Notes: generated by a model from the sequence alone, not told the origin. A stretch of 43,462 nt of DNA from Bacteroidales bacterium UBA5429 (GCA_002427605.1 DIRT01000022.1:1-43462); one strand, 5' to 3'. Shown: positions 1-8,478, counted from the stretch's first letter. Made by a program: numbers and translations.

Positions 1-16
1 ACCTAAAAGAGCGGAG

Positions 17-235
17 TTAGGGTTCTATATAACTTTCTATCCAATCAGCACCTTCTGTATAACCATCTTTACGCAACATAGCGCCATACTCCTTAAGAAA
101 AGTCTTGCTACTTTCGCAGTTATTGACACGAACCACAGCGACTACACTACGCAAATCTACACCCTGACCTCTAACATGACTGCTCATCACCAATAGGGAT
201 ATGGCAATTATGAAAAAGAATAAATATTTTTTCAT
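17..235 (-). CDS. small secreted protein of unknown function
   Basis: This 72-residue protein begins with a clear signal peptide: a KK pair, then a hydrophobic run to about residue 20, with a likely cleavage near VRGQ. The mature part is about 48 residues with one cysteine and no motif I recognise. The reading frame has an ATG start, and a TAnnTTTG element lies at 264-271, about 29 bases upstream, which supports expression as its own unit. The protein is probably periplasmic or surface exposed. It is downstream of wecB on the same strand but is separated from it by this promoter. No function can be assigned. Confidence 0.55.
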   Translation of the reverse strand: MKKYLFFFIIAISLLVMSSHVRGQGVDLRSVVAVVRVNNCESSKTFLKEYGAMLRKDGYTEGADWIESYIEP

Positions 236-263
236 CAGATTTATAATAAATTTAACAATCGCG

Positions 264-271
264 CAAATTTA
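264..271 (-). promoter_or_regulatory. -7 promoter element for the small secreted protein
   Basis: On the minus strand this reads TAAATTTG, matching the Bacteroidota -7 consensus TAnnTTTG. It lies 28 bases before the start codon at 235. No convincing -33 TTTG was seen. Confidence 0.5.
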
Positions 272-294
272 ACAAATATTTAATAGTAAATAGA

Positions 295-1443
295 TTATAA
301 TTTGATCTTTTTTTCCAACAGTGAATTAATAATCTCCTTAGCAGCTTCTCCATCGCCAAACAAAGGAGGGAAATAGGTTGGTGGCGATTGCAAATAGTGG
401 TGGAAAGATTCTAAAATCACCTTAGGATCTGCATCGGTTAGCTTTGCTGCTCCCACTTCAACAATTTCGATCCACTCCGTTTCTGCACGCAGAATCAATG
501 CTGGTTTTTTAAAGAAATAAGCCTCTTTTTGTACCCCTCCCGAATCCGTAATAATCATCTGAGCACGCTGCTCCAACAATGTCATCTCCAAAAAAGAGAG
601 TGGCACCGAAATAATCAAGTTCTTTGTTTCCACTATTTGAGCAATTTTCTCCTCCGAAAAATGATCCTCTATCGCATTCAACGTCCTGGGATGTAACGGT
701 AAAACTACCTGCATCTCCTTACTGATCATCAACAAAGCATCCAAAATAGACTCCAAACGTTCCGGATTATCCGTATTAAAATTACGATGAATAGTCGCCA
801 ATACAAATCGCTTGGGGTTGATTTTCAAATCTTTAAAAATTTGATCTTGAGACTGTGCTAATTCGGCAAAATAGAGTGAATTATCAAACATTATATCTCC
901 AGTTGGAATAATAAAAAAAGGGGGGGGACCATCCATCACTCCTCGCCCACTCTCCGCACGCTCTCTTTTCAGATTTTCCACCGCTGTAGCGGTTGGGGCA
1001 AAAAGCATCTGTGCCCACTGATCGGTTTGAATCCGAATCTGTTCTTCAGGCATCGCAGGATTAAATGATCGCAAACCGGCTTCTACATGCGCCAAAGGTG
1101 TACGTGTCTCATGAGCAGCTTGTGCACCAGCCAAAGTGGAATAAGTATCCCCATAAACCAAAACCCAATCCGGACTCTCCTGCTGAATAATCTGTTTGAT
1201 CTCTGTTACCATCTTATTAAAGCTTTCTTTATGCCGCGAAGGATCAAATCCATCCAAATGATAGTCAGGTTTCGGAATATTTAACTCCTCAAAAAAGAGT
1301 TCTGACATGTTTTGATCATAATGTTGACCTGTATGCACTATCACCTCTTGAATTAAATCAGAGTAATATGCACGAATATTTCTGCTGATGGCAGCAGCTT
1401 TAATAAATTGAGGTCTTGCCCCTATAACGGTAACTATTTTCAT
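295..1443 (-). CDS. wecB: UDP-N-acetylglucosamine 2-epimerase (non-hydrolysing)
   Basis: The enzyme interconverts UDP-GlcNAc and UDP-ManNAc for surface polysaccharide synthesis in the cytoplasm. The N-terminus shows the family pattern VIGARPQFIKAAA, then HTGQHYD, VYGDTYSTLAGA and HVEAGLRSF. The C-terminal half has HPRT and TDSGGVQKEA, the UDP-binding part of the GT-B fold. At 382 residues it is slightly long. The extra length appears to be around residues 163-181 (segment ESGRGVMDGPPPFF), just before IIPTGDIMFDN, where relatives usually have only a short loop. That stretch is encoded by an A-run, G8 tract and flanks resembling the 66-bp repeat found elsewhere in the window. Its start directly abuts the radC stop, so the two are probably co-transcribed. 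Confidence 0.93.
   Translation of the reverse strand: MKIVTVIGARPQFIKAAAISRNIRAYYSDLIQEVIVHTGQHYDQNMSELFFEELNIPKPDYHLDGFDPSRHKESFNKMVTEIKQIIQQESPDWVLVYGDTYSTLAGAQAAHETRTPLAHVEAGLRSFNPAMPEEQIRIQTDQWAQMLFAPTATAVENLKRERAESGRGVMDGPPPFFIIPTGDIMFDNSLYFAELAQSQDQIFKDLKINPKRFVLATIHRNFNTDNPERLESILDALLMISKEMQVVLPLHPRTLNAIEDHFSEEKIAQIVETKNLIISVPLSFLEMTLLEQRAQMIITDSGGVQKEAYFFKKPALILRAETEWIEIVEVGAAKLTDADPKVILESFHHYLQSPPTYFPPLFGDGEAAKEIINSLLEKKIKL
906..952 (+). repeat. possible short copy of the 66-bp element inside wecB
   Basis: Read on the plus strand, this begins GAATAATAAAAAAAG, continues into a run of eight G, and ends CCTCGCCCACTC. The 66-bp elements elsewhere begin TTTTGAAATAAAAA, run into five or six G, and end TCGCCCCACTC or TTTCCCCACTC. 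The copy would be about 20 bases shorter, with the loss in the middle. It is open in the wecB frame and falls where the protein looks longer than its family. Other A-run/G-run stretches in conserved codons of this window show that chance similarity is possible. Confidence 0.3.
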
Positions 1444-2130
1444 TTACAATAAATTATTTTCATAAAAACTAAAAAAACGATCCTTATGTACAATCACATG
1501 ATCTAATAGCTGAAGATTCATTAATCGTGCAGCTTGTTGTAATTGAAAAGTAAGCATCTTATCCGACTCACTCGGTCTCATTTGTCCGGATGGATGGTTG
1601 TGAGCTACAAAAATACCGGTTGCAGAAAGTTCCAATGCGCCTTTAATAATCAGACGAATATCAACAGTGGTCGCCGTTATTCCCCCTTTACCAATCCGCT
1701 GCGATCCTAAAATTTTAGAGCCTTGATTGACATATATCGCCCAAAACTCTTCATGAAGCAATGAGGCATTTTTATCCTGCATATAATCCCGTACCTGTTC
1801 AGGACTATTAATTTTTGATTCCACCTTAACCGTCTCTGATGATTTACGTCTCCCCAACTCAAAAGCTGCTAATATAGTAATCGCCTTTACTTTTCCAACT
1901 CCCTTATACTTAGTTAATTGAGCAACAGTCATATCAGCTAATTTATCGAGACTGAAGTCCAGGTCTGCTAAAATTGTTTTCGCCAATTCCACCGCCGAAC
2001 TGGTCGATGTGCCACTTCTTAACAAAATAGCCAGCAATTCAGCATCGGAAAGGTAGGTAAAACCTCCGGTAAGGTATTTTTCACGCGGTCTGTCTGAGAT
2101 ATCCCATTGAGTAATTGTTAGTTTTGACAT
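1444..2130 (-). CDS. radC: RadC-family JAB-domain protein
   Basis: The protein is 228 residues long, normal for RadC. An N-terminal helix-hairpin-helix-like region (YKGVGKVKAITILAAFELGRR, about residues 75-95) precedes a JAB/MPN metalloprotease-like domain. That domain carries the motif FVAHNHPSGQMRPSESD (about 170-190), which supplies the two histidines and the acidic residue of the zinc site. The old link of RadC to DNA repair is not well supported, so the molecular role is uncertain. It sits 23 bases after the DUF58 gene and abuts wecB, so it is the middle gene of a three-gene operon. Confidence 0.93.
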   Translation of the reverse strand: MSKLTITQWDISDRPREKYLTGGFTYLSDAELLAILLRSGTSTSSAVELAKTILADLDFSLDKLADMTVAQLTKYKGVGKVKAITILAAFELGRRKSSETVKVESKINSPEQVRDYMQDKNASLLHEEFWAIYVNQGSKILGSQRIGKGGITATTVDIRLIIKGALELSATGIFVAHNHPSGQMRPSESDKMLTFQLQQAARLMNLQLLDHVIVHKDRFFSFYENNLL

Positions 2131-2153
2131 AGTTCCATTAGGTTTATTGTGAG

Positions 2154-3080
2154 TTATTTTCGTTTCAAGAGATAGGGCAACAAGACCTGATCCAATCCTT
2201 TATTGATATCAACCGGAATCAGATCAAACTGATATTGTCCACATTTGAAATTTAATTCTTTAAAGTACTCTTCTATCGCATTTTGGTAATATTCCCGAAT
2301 ATAGTTCGCATGCAGTTTAATTTCTGTACCTGTTTCCATATCTACAAACTTATAAAGTCTGTTCTGATAAGCAAAGTCAAACTCATATTTTTTATCGTAA
2401 GTATGAAATAAAATCACCTCATGCTTGTTGTGTCTTAAATGCTGCAATGCCAGCATCATCTCATCCACATCGGTATTTGATTCAAACATATCACTAAAAA
2501 TAATCACCATAGAGCGCCTGTGAATCTGATCTGCAATGCGGTGCAAGGTATCGGTAACCATAGATTGTTTTCTCACTTCCGTGCCAATCGGTTGCAGTAT
2601 TTTTTCCAACTCCCGATAGATCATCTTTTGATGCGCTTCACTTCCTCTGGCACGGGTATGGAGTTCCAACGTATCAGAGAAGACACTTAATCCAATTGCA
2701 TCCCGCTGTCCCTTTAATATTTGAATCAATGCAGCAGCAGCATAGATTGCCCAAAATATTTTATTAGGAGAAGCCAATGTGTACTCTTTTTGGATCGGAA
2801 AATACATTGAAGATGAATTATCGATTACGATCTGGCATCGCAAATTGGTCTCCTCTTCAAATCTTTTGACAAAGAGTTTATCGGTTTTGGCGTAAAGTTT
2901 CCAGTCGATATGCTTCGTTGGTTCACCGGTATTGTATTGTCGGTGTTCAGCAAACTCAACGGAGAAGCCGTGCATCGGACTTTTATGAATCCCGGTGATA
3001 AACCCTTCAACTACTTGTTTTGCAGCTAATTCTAAATTAACAAATTGAGTCAGTTTAGTAAAATCAATAGTATAGCTCAT
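2154..3080 (-). CDS. DUF58 domain protein (VWA-like)
   Basis: The protein is 308 residues long. The DUF58 signature is visible as GEPTKHIDWKLYAKTDKLFVK (about residues 52-72). It is followed by a von Willebrand A-like fold with the MIDAS-type motif IDNSSSM (about 86-92) and a second acidic site in IIFSDMFES. In many bacteria DUF58 proteins work with a MoxR AAA+ ATPase and membrane VWA (Bat) proteins. Neither is encoded next to it here, so any partner must be elsewhere. It is the first gene of the DUF58-radC-wecB operon, with a TATATTTG element upstream. The physiological role is unknown. Confidence 0.88.
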   Translation of the reverse strand: MSYTIDFTKLTQFVNLELAAKQVVEGFITGIHKSPMHGFSVEFAEHRQYNTGEPTKHIDWKLYAKTDKLFVKRFEEETNLRCQIVIDNSSSMYFPIQKEYTLASPNKIFWAIYAAAALIQILKGQRDAIGLSVFSDTLELHTRARGSEAHQKMIYRELEKILQPIGTEVRKQSMVTDTLHRIADQIHRRSMVIIFSDMFESNTDVDEMMLALQHLRHNKHEVILFHTYDKKYEFDFAYQNRLYKFVDMETGTEIKLHANYIREYYQNAIEEYFKELNFKCGQYQFDLIPVDINKGLDQVLLPYLLKRK

Positions 3081-3118
3081 CTTTTATATTTCTCTTTTAA
3101 TAATCTGTAAATCGGCTA

Positions 3119-3126
3119 CAAATATA
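3119..3126 (-). promoter_or_regulatory. -7 promoter element of the DUF58-radC-wecB operon
   Basis: The minus strand reads TATATTTG, a full match to TAnnTTTG, 38 bases upstream of the DUF58 start. It is divergent from the aldolase promoter about 50 bases away. Confidence 0.55.
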
Positions 3127-3176
3127 TAAAAAAAGGAAATAGCAAAAGCAACCCTTTCTATGTTTATTTTTTTTCG

Positions 3177-3184
3177 TAACTTTG
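3177..3184 (+). promoter_or_regulatory. -7 promoter element of the aldolase gene
   Basis: TAACTTTG matches TAnnTTTG. A TTTC at 3155-3158, 18 bases upstream, may serve as a weak -33 element. Transcription would start near 3191, giving a leader of about 30 bases. Confidence 0.55.
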
Positions 3185-3222
3185 CAAGTTAAATGAAATA
3201 TTAATCTACACATTATATAATT

Positions 3223-4302
3223 ATGAGCGCAAAACTTTCTACTTTAGTTAAACCGGGCGTAGTTTCCGGAAATGATCTTAAACAAATTTTTGATAATGCC
3301 AGAAAATTACATTATGCTTTACCTGCTGTAAATGTGGTAGGAACAAACTCTATCAATGGAGTGTTAGAAGCAGCAAAGCTGGTTAACTCGCCTGTCATCA
3401 TACAGCTTTCCAATGGTGGGGCTCACTTTTATGCCGGTAAATCCTTGAATAATGATCAGGAAAAAGCGGCGATTCAAGGAGCAGTTGCTGCTGCCAAGCA
3501 TGTTCACCAAATCGCAGAATTATATGGTGTACCGGTAGTGTTGCATACCGACCACGCTGCCAAAAAACTACTCCCCTGGGTTGATGGTCTGTTGGATGAA
3601 GGGGAAAAGTTTTTTGCTGAAACAGGAAAACCACTCTTCAGCTCTCACATGTTAGACCTTTCCGAGGAGACACTGGAAGAAAACATTGCTATTTCTAAGA
3701 AATATTTAGCCCGCATGGCTAAAATGGGAATGACTTTAGAGATTGAATTGGGAATCACCGGTGGTGAAGAGGATGGAGTAGATAATACCGGCGTTGACAG
3801 TTCCAGACTGTATACTCAACCAACAGAGGTTGCTTACGCTTATAAAGAACTAATGGAAGTTTCACCCAACTTTACCATTGCTGCTTCTTTCGGTAATGTG
3901 CATGGTGTTTACAAACCCGGTAATGTAAAATTGGAACCGATCATTTTGAAAAACTCACAAGAATATATCGAGAAACATCTCAATACAGAACCTTATCCCG
4001 TTAATTTTGTATTCCATGGCGGTAGCGGTTCAGCTCCGGAAGAGATCACCGAAGCGATCCAATATGGTGTAGTAAAAATGAATATCGACACAGATACTCA
4101 ATGGGCTTTCTGGGAAGGCATCATGAACTACTACAAAGATAAAAAAGACTACTTGCAAGGACAAATTGGAAATCCTGAGGGAGATGACAAACCCAATAAG
4201 AAGTATTATGACCCCAGAGTTTGTCTAAGAAAAGGAGAGCAATCTTTAGTTGAAAGAATGAAAGTAGCCTTCCAGGATTTGAATTGTATTGACAGGTACT
4301 AG
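3223..4302 (+). CDS. fbaA: class II fructose-bisphosphate aldolase
   Basis: The enzyme cleaves fructose-1,6-bisphosphate to dihydroxyacetone phosphate and glyceraldehyde-3-phosphate in central glycolysis and gluconeogenesis. At 359 residues it fits the class IIA (E. coli FbaA) type. Visible motifs include VVLHTDHAAKKLLPW, with the catalytic Asp and first zinc-binding His, then LEIELGITGGEEDG, NVHGVYKPG with another zinc His, and FHGGSGS for phosphate binding. NIDTDTQWAFW follows. The gene has its own promoter and ends with two tandem TAG codons. It is convergent with ispE, 34 bases away. Confidence 0.97.
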   Translation: MSAKLSTLVKPGVVSGNDLKQIFDNARKLHYALPAVNVVGTNSINGVLEAAKLVNSPVIIQLSNGGAHFYAGKSLNNDQEKAAIQGAVAAAKHVHQIAELYGVPVVLHTDHAAKKLLPWVDGLLDEGEKFFAETGKPLFSSHMLDLSEETLEENIAISKKYLARMAKMGMTLEIELGITGGEEDGVDNTGVDSSRLYTQPTEVAYAYKELMEVSPNFTIAASFGNVHGVYKPGNVKLEPIILKNSQEYIEKHLNTEPYPVNFVFHGGSGSAPEEITEAIQYGVVKMNIDTDTQWAFWEGIMNYYKDKKDYLQGQIGNPEGDDKPNKKYYDPRVCLRKGEQSLVERMKVAFQDLNCIDRY

Positions 4303-4336
4303 TAGATCTTTTTGCGAAGAACCCGTTGGAGTCCCA

Positions 4337-5092
4337 CTAGCTTTTAAAAATAGCAAAAACAGAGGATCCACTGCCACTCATCGCACTATAGAGCGCCCCC
4401 CTATTATAAAAATCTTCCTTAATAAACTCTAACTGAGGATATCGGGAAAAAATAGGTTTTTCGAAATCATTAACCAAAACAGAACGCCACTCCTGGATCG
4501 GTCTTTGGATCAGTTCAGATAGTGGAATTAGTGGTATTTGAGGAGTAACCCACGAATAAGCCTCCGCCGTTGAGATTCGAATATCGGAAAAGGCAATTTC
4601 AATACGATAAGCGGAAAGATCCAAGTTAAGAGGCTGAAGTTGATCTCCTACTCCGGTTGCCAAACAGGGATAATCAGACAGAAAAAAGGGTACATCGCTA
4701 CCCAATTGGGCAGCATAAGGATGCAATTGCTCTGTGGTCAACCGTAAGTCGAAAAGTGAATTTAAGAGCTTCAACATTAAAGCCCCGTTCGCTGATCCAC
4801 CTCCAATACCTGCTCCGGAAGGGAGGTTTTTAACCAATCGGATAAAAACGGGCGGAAGATTAAAGTTTTTTTCTAACAAACGATACGCTTTAACTACTAT
4901 ATTTTTCTCCGGATCAATCTCAAAATCTTGATTCACTATTTCAAAATCAAAACGATCCGATCTAACAACCTCAATTGTATCTCTCTGATTATAAACCGGA
5001 TAAAGAACTGTTTCAATTTGATGATATCCCGATTCCATTTTTTTTAACACATGAAGCCCCAAATTGATTTTGTAGTGAGTTTCAATAAGCAT
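4337..5092 (-). CDS. ispE: 4-diphosphocytidyl-2-C-methyl-D-erythritol kinase
   Basis: This GHMP-family kinase phosphorylates CDP-methylerythritol in the MEP pathway of isoprenoid synthesis. Motif 1 is KINLGLHVLKKMESGYHQIETV (residues 8-29). The ATP-binding glycine loop is LPSGAGIGGGSANGA (about 90-104), and motif 3 is MSGSGSSVFAIF at the extreme C-terminus. At 251 residues it is shorter than the E. coli enzyme (283), ending right after motif 3, but every core motif is present. It is transcribed divergently from the GH3 gene. Confidence 0.94.
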   Translation of the reverse strand: MLIETHYKINLGLHVLKKMESGYHQIETVLYPVYNQRDTIEVVRSDRFDFEIVNQDFEIDPEKNIVVKAYRLLEKNFNLPPVFIRLVKNLPSGAGIGGGSANGALMLKLLNSLFDLRLTTEQLHPYAAQLGSDVPFFLSDYPCLATGVGDQLQPLNLDLSAYRIEIAFSDIRISTAEAYSWVTPQIPLIPLSELIQRPIQEWRSVLVNDFEKPIFSRYPQLEFIKEDFYNRGALYSAMSGSGSSVFAIFKS

Positions 5093-5100
5093 ATTTTTAT

Positions 5101-5122
5101 TAATTTTGGACCTTCAAAAATA
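5101..5122. promoter_or_regulatory. overlapping divergent -7 elements, ispE and GH3 gene
   Basis: The minus strand at 5115-5122 reads TATTTTTG and could drive ispE (start 5092). The plus strand at 5101-5108 reads TAATTTTG and could drive the GH3 gene (start 5142). Only 49 bases separate the two coding regions, so the promoters would face away from each other across the same DNA and may compete. Confidence 0.4.
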
Positions 5123-5141
5123 GTATAAATTTTAATTTGTT

Positions 5142-6686
5142 ATGCAACAATTTTTAAATTCTCCTATTCGGGCTTTTTTTGCATACCGTGAAGAACGCAT
5201 CGTTACACTTCATACATTGGCTTTAGAATCCCAGGAAACCTGGTTTACCTACTTAATGAAAATGGGTTCCAAAACCTTATTTGGAGAAAAGCATGGAATC
5301 GATAGCAAAACAACATATAGAGAGTTTACTCAAAAGGTTCCTGTATATGATTATAATGCATTATTCCCGTACATTGACAGAATTGTCAGTGGAGAAAAAA
5401 ACATTTTATGGCCTACTCCGATAGAGTGGTTGGCAAAATCCTCGGGAACCAGTCAGGGTAAGAGTAAATTTGTACCGGTAAGTGATGAATCTCTGAAGGA
5501 AAACAACATCACGTCAGCCATGGACTGTTTGACCATTTACACCAATCTCTTTCCTGATACAGAACTTTTTTCAGGTAAAACAATCACTTTAGGGGGAAGT
5601 ATGCAGGAGTTGTACAAAAAATCACCCCTTCGATGCGGAGATGTATCAGCCATATTGATGGAAAACATGCCTGCAATCGGATTCTATCTTAACGCACCCC
5701 AAAACAAAAGAATTTTACTCCATTCCAATTGGGAATATAAGTTGAGATTAATGGCTAAAAGTACTATAAAAGAAAATGTTACGGGGCTTTCCGGAGTTCC
5801 ATCCTGGATGCTCCTGGTTTTAAAAGAAGTATTAGCTAGATCCGGTAAAAAGAGCTTGTCAGAAGTGTGGCCTAACATAGAAGTTTTCTTCCATGGAGGT
5901 GTTTCTTTTGATCCTTATCGTGCAGAATATGAAAAAATATTTGCACCTAAAAAACTCTTTTACATGAATATTTACAATGCATCTGAAGGCTTTTTTGGTA
6001 TCCAAAATGAACGCGATTCGGATGATATGTTACTGATGACTGACAATGGAGTTTTTTATGAATTTCTTGAATTAAACGAAGAAGGCAGAGATAACGGAAA
6101 GGTTATTCCGCTTTCAGAGGTTCAAGTTGGACCTACTTATGCCATGATCGTAACTACTGTAGCCGGTCTGTGGCGCTATGAGATTGGCGACACCATCCAA
6201 TTCACCTCCATCCATCCCTATAAATTCAGAATTGCCGGAAGAACTACCCATTTCATCAATGCTTTTGGCGAAGAGTTGATAGTGAACAATGCCGAAAAGG
6301 CAATTAGCGAAGCAGCTCTCATTTCCGATGCGATTATAACTAACTACAGTGCTGCTCCTCTTTTTTTGGATGAAAATAAAACAAAGGGGGGACATCAGTG
6401 GGTGGTTGAATTTTCAAAGGCTCCCTCATCACTTGAACTATTCGCATCCAGTTTAGACAATGCCTTAAAGAGACTTAATTCAGACTACGAAGCCAAAAGA
6501 AGTGGTGACCTGCTCATGGCACCTCCAAAAATAGAAGTTGTTGAAGAGGGTACTTTCATCAAATGGCTGGAACTTCGCAATAAACTAGGCGGACAGTACA
6601 AAGTACCCCGTCTTCAAAATGATCGTAAAATTGTTGAAGAATTACTGATAATTTCTAATATCATCTCTCATCCTGATCGCCTCTAA
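5142..6686 (+). CDS. GH3-family (auxin-responsive GH3-like) adenylating protein
   Basis: The protein is 514 residues long and matches the GH3 family, whose plant members adenylate small carboxylic acids and conjugate them to amino acids. Supporting segments are WLAKSSGTSQGKSKFVPVS (ATP/AMP-binding signature, about residues 103-121), NIYNASEGFFGIQ (about 279-291), and GLWRYEIGDTIQFT followed by FINAFGEEL near the hinge to the C-terminal domain. GH3-like proteins are widespread in Bacteroidota, but their substrate is, as far as I know, not established. The gene is monocistronic. Its last 45 bases are also the last 45 bases of pyrF on the other strand. Confidence 0.9.
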   Translation: MQQFLNSPIRAFFAYREERIVTLHTLALESQETWFTYLMKMGSKTLFGEKHGIDSKTTYREFTQKVPVYDYNALFPYIDRIVSGEKNILWPTPIEWLAKSSGTSQGKSKFVPVSDESLKENNITSAMDCLTIYTNLFPDTELFSGKTITLGGSMQELYKKSPLRCGDVSAILMENMPAIGFYLNAPQNKRILLHSNWEYKLRLMAKSTIKENVTGLSGVPSWMLLVLKEVLARSGKKSLSEVWPNIEVFFHGGVSFDPYRAEYEKIFAPKKLFYMNIYNASEGFFGIQNERDSDDMLLMTDNGVFYEFLELNEEGRDNGKVIPLSEVQVGPTYAMIVTTVAGLWRYEIGDTIQFTSIHPYKFRIAGRTTHFINAFGEELIVNNAEKAISEAALISDAIITNYSAAPLFLDENKTKGGHQWVVEFSKAPSSLELFASSLDNALKRLNSDYEAKRSGDLLMAPPKIEVVEEGTFIKWLELRNKLGGQYKVPRLQNDRKIVEELLIISNIISHPDRL

Positions 6687-7502
6687 TCTAGATAATTGCG
6701 CAAAATCGGTTTCCCCATTTTCTACTTTTCTATAGGCTAACAGAATTGATCGGGAGGCATTTATTATTCCTCCATTACCCTCTCTAAGGTAGAGTGCTAT
6801 ATCTTCTGCTTTTCCACCCTGAGCACCATAACCCGGAATCAAAAAGAAGGTAGAGTTCAACATTTGACGTACCTCTCTAGCTTCATCAGCATGAGTACAC
6901 CCCATCACTCCTCCGATAGCTGAATAGCCTGATTTCCCAATAAAAGATTCTCCCAGTTGTTGAATCTTCTTCCCTACCTCATGATAGACGGAACCGCCTT
7001 GTTCAAGAGGTAAATACTCGATATCTTTAGCTCCCTCATTGGAAGTACGGATGAGCACAAAAACCCCTTTCTTACCTGATTCAATATAAGGCAAATAGGG
7101 AGTAATTGTATCCATTCCCATGTAAGGATTCAAAGTAATGAAATCCGCTTCAAAATCGCCGGAAAAGTGTGCCTGAGCATACATTTCTGCTGTTTTGGCA
7201 ATATCTCCTCTTTTTACATCCGCTATTGTGATCAACTTTTTGGATCTCAAATAGGCTAAAGTGTTTTTATAAGCCAATAGGCCTTCCATACCCAGAGCTT
7301 CATAATAAGCAATTTGCACTTTATAACAAGCTGCTACATCATGAGTTGCATCAATAATTTCACGATTAAACTGAAACAACTGTTCTGAAATGGAAGAAAA
7401 CTTCGCTCTAAATAGGGAAGGTAAGTATGTAATATCTGTATCCAAGCCCACACATACGTGTCCTTTTTGGGCAACCGTTTCAAATAATTTATCAATAATC
7501 AT
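6642..7502 (-). CDS. pyrF: orotidine 5'-phosphate decarboxylase (long-type PyrF)
   Basis: The enzyme decarboxylates OMP to UMP, the last step of pyrimidine synthesis. The family motifs are VCVGLDTD (about residues 16-23), YKVQIAYYEALG, and the catalytic ITIADVKRGDIAKTAEMYA (about 92-110) with its Asp-Lys dyad. NPYMGMDTITPYL, and IPGYGAQGG near the phosphate site, follow. At 286 residues it is the longer subfamily with TSNEGAKD. I place the start at the ATG at 7502 rather than an in-frame TTG six bases upstream. The response-regulator gene ends 20 bases upstream on the same strand. Confidence 0.95.
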   Translation of the reverse strand: MIIDKLFETVAQKGHVCVGLDTDITYLPSLFRAKFSSISEQLFQFNREIIDATHDVAACYKVQIAYYEALGMEGLLAYKNTLAYLRSKKLITIADVKRGDIAKTAEMYAQAHFSGDFEADFITLNPYMGMDTITPYLPYIESGKKGVFVLIRTSNEGAKDIEYLPLEQGGSVYHEVGKKIQQLGESFIGKSGYSAIGGVMGCTHADEAREVRQMLNSTFFLIPGYGAQGGKAEDIALYLREGNGGIINASRSILLAYRKVENGETDFAQLSRLEAIRMRDDIRNYQ

Positions 7503-7522
7503 ATCCAAAAGATTAGTAAATG

Positions 7523-8296
7523 TTAGTCTTCTACTTTGAGCATAAAACCGGTACCGTGAATATTCACCAATTGTACTTTAGGCATTTGTGTCAGTTTCCT
7601 TTTTGTCAACTGTCCGGTTTTAGCCTTATCTGCAAAAAATTGATAATTCAAATATTTTCGAAGTTTAGTAATATAAACATCCATACTTCTACCGGCCTCT
7701 TGTCTTCCTTCGCCCCACACCTCACGTAAAATAGTCTCACGTGGTATAATCGTATTGACATTTTTAACGAGCAAATAGAGGAGATCACACTCCTTACGTG
7801 TCAGCGTATGACTGTAATTAAAACAGGATAATTGTGCAGTTGAAAAGTTAAAGGTGAAAAGTCCAAATTCCAGTACAATATCTTCTCTTGTTTTGGTTGC
7901 ATGAGGAGCTTGTAATTTATGCAATCTTTTCAGAACAACATTGACACGCAATGAAAGTTCTTCGATAGAGAAAGGTTTGGTCAGAAAATCCTCACAACCT
8001 TCCTTAAAAGCTTGAATTTTAACTAATTTATCTGAATTATCCGACATAATGATAATTGGCATATCAGGATCTAGTTTAAAAATAGCTTGCATCATTTTGA
8101 TACCTTCCTCCATATCATCACCTACATCCAGTATCGTAATGTCATAAAAATCTTTTTTTAAAGCTCTGATAGCAGTAGCAATATCTGCACAATCCTTAAC
8201 TTGATATTTTAATAATTCAAAGTAATCTCTAAGAACAGTTCTCAAATTATTGCTCTTTTCGATTAATAAAATGGTATTTTTTTCTTGAAGAGCCAT
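7523..8296 (-). CDS. OmpR-type response regulator with atypical receiver
   Basis: This 257-residue protein has an N-terminal receiver domain (about 7-125) and a C-terminal winged-helix DNA-binding domain. The latter shows LTRKECDLLYLLVKN, IPRETILREVWGE and DVYITKLRKYL. The phospho-acceptor is probably D57 (ITILDVGDD), with S in IIMSDN and K in FLTKPFS. The acidic pair that binds magnesium near the N-terminus is degenerate: the strand reads ILLIEKSNN, so only E13 is acidic. No histidine kinase is encoded nearby. It is transcribed ahead of pyrF from a promoter at about 8357-8364. Its targets are unknown. Confidence 0.87.
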   Translation of the reverse strand: MALQEKNTILLIEKSNNLRTVLRDYFELLKYQVKDCADIATAIRALKKDFYDITILDVGDDMEEGIKMMQAIFKLDPDMPIIIMSDNSDKLVKIQAFKEGCEDFLTKPFSIEELSLRVNVVLKRLHKLQAPHATKTREDIVLEFGLFTFNFSTAQLSCFNYSHTLTRKECDLLYLLVKNVNTIIPRETILREVWGEGRQEAGRSMDVYITKLRKYLNYQFFADKAKTGQLTKRKLTQMPKVQLVNIHGTGFMLKVED

Positions 8297-8356
8297 ATTA
8301 ACTTAATTTTTAAAATTTATTAATGGTTTAATGATAATTTATTAGTTATCAGAACG

Positions 8357-8404
8357 CAAATATACATTAATTTTTCAAGAATATCTTCTTTTTTTGTACT
8401 TTTG
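8357..8404. promoter_or_regulatory. divergent promoters for response regulator and RNA methyltransferase
   Basis: The minus strand at 8357-8364 reads TATATTTG and lies 60 bases before the response-regulator start. The plus strand at 8397-8404 reads TACTTTTG and lies 74 bases before the methyltransferase start. Both match TAnnTTTG. The rest of the 182-base gap is A/T runs with no other structure I can see. Confidence 0.5.
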
Positions 8405-8478
8405 TCGAACTTTTTTTTAAAAAAAATTTATTTATTTCACTAAACAAACTTTTAACGCCAATACTTTTATTTTATTTT

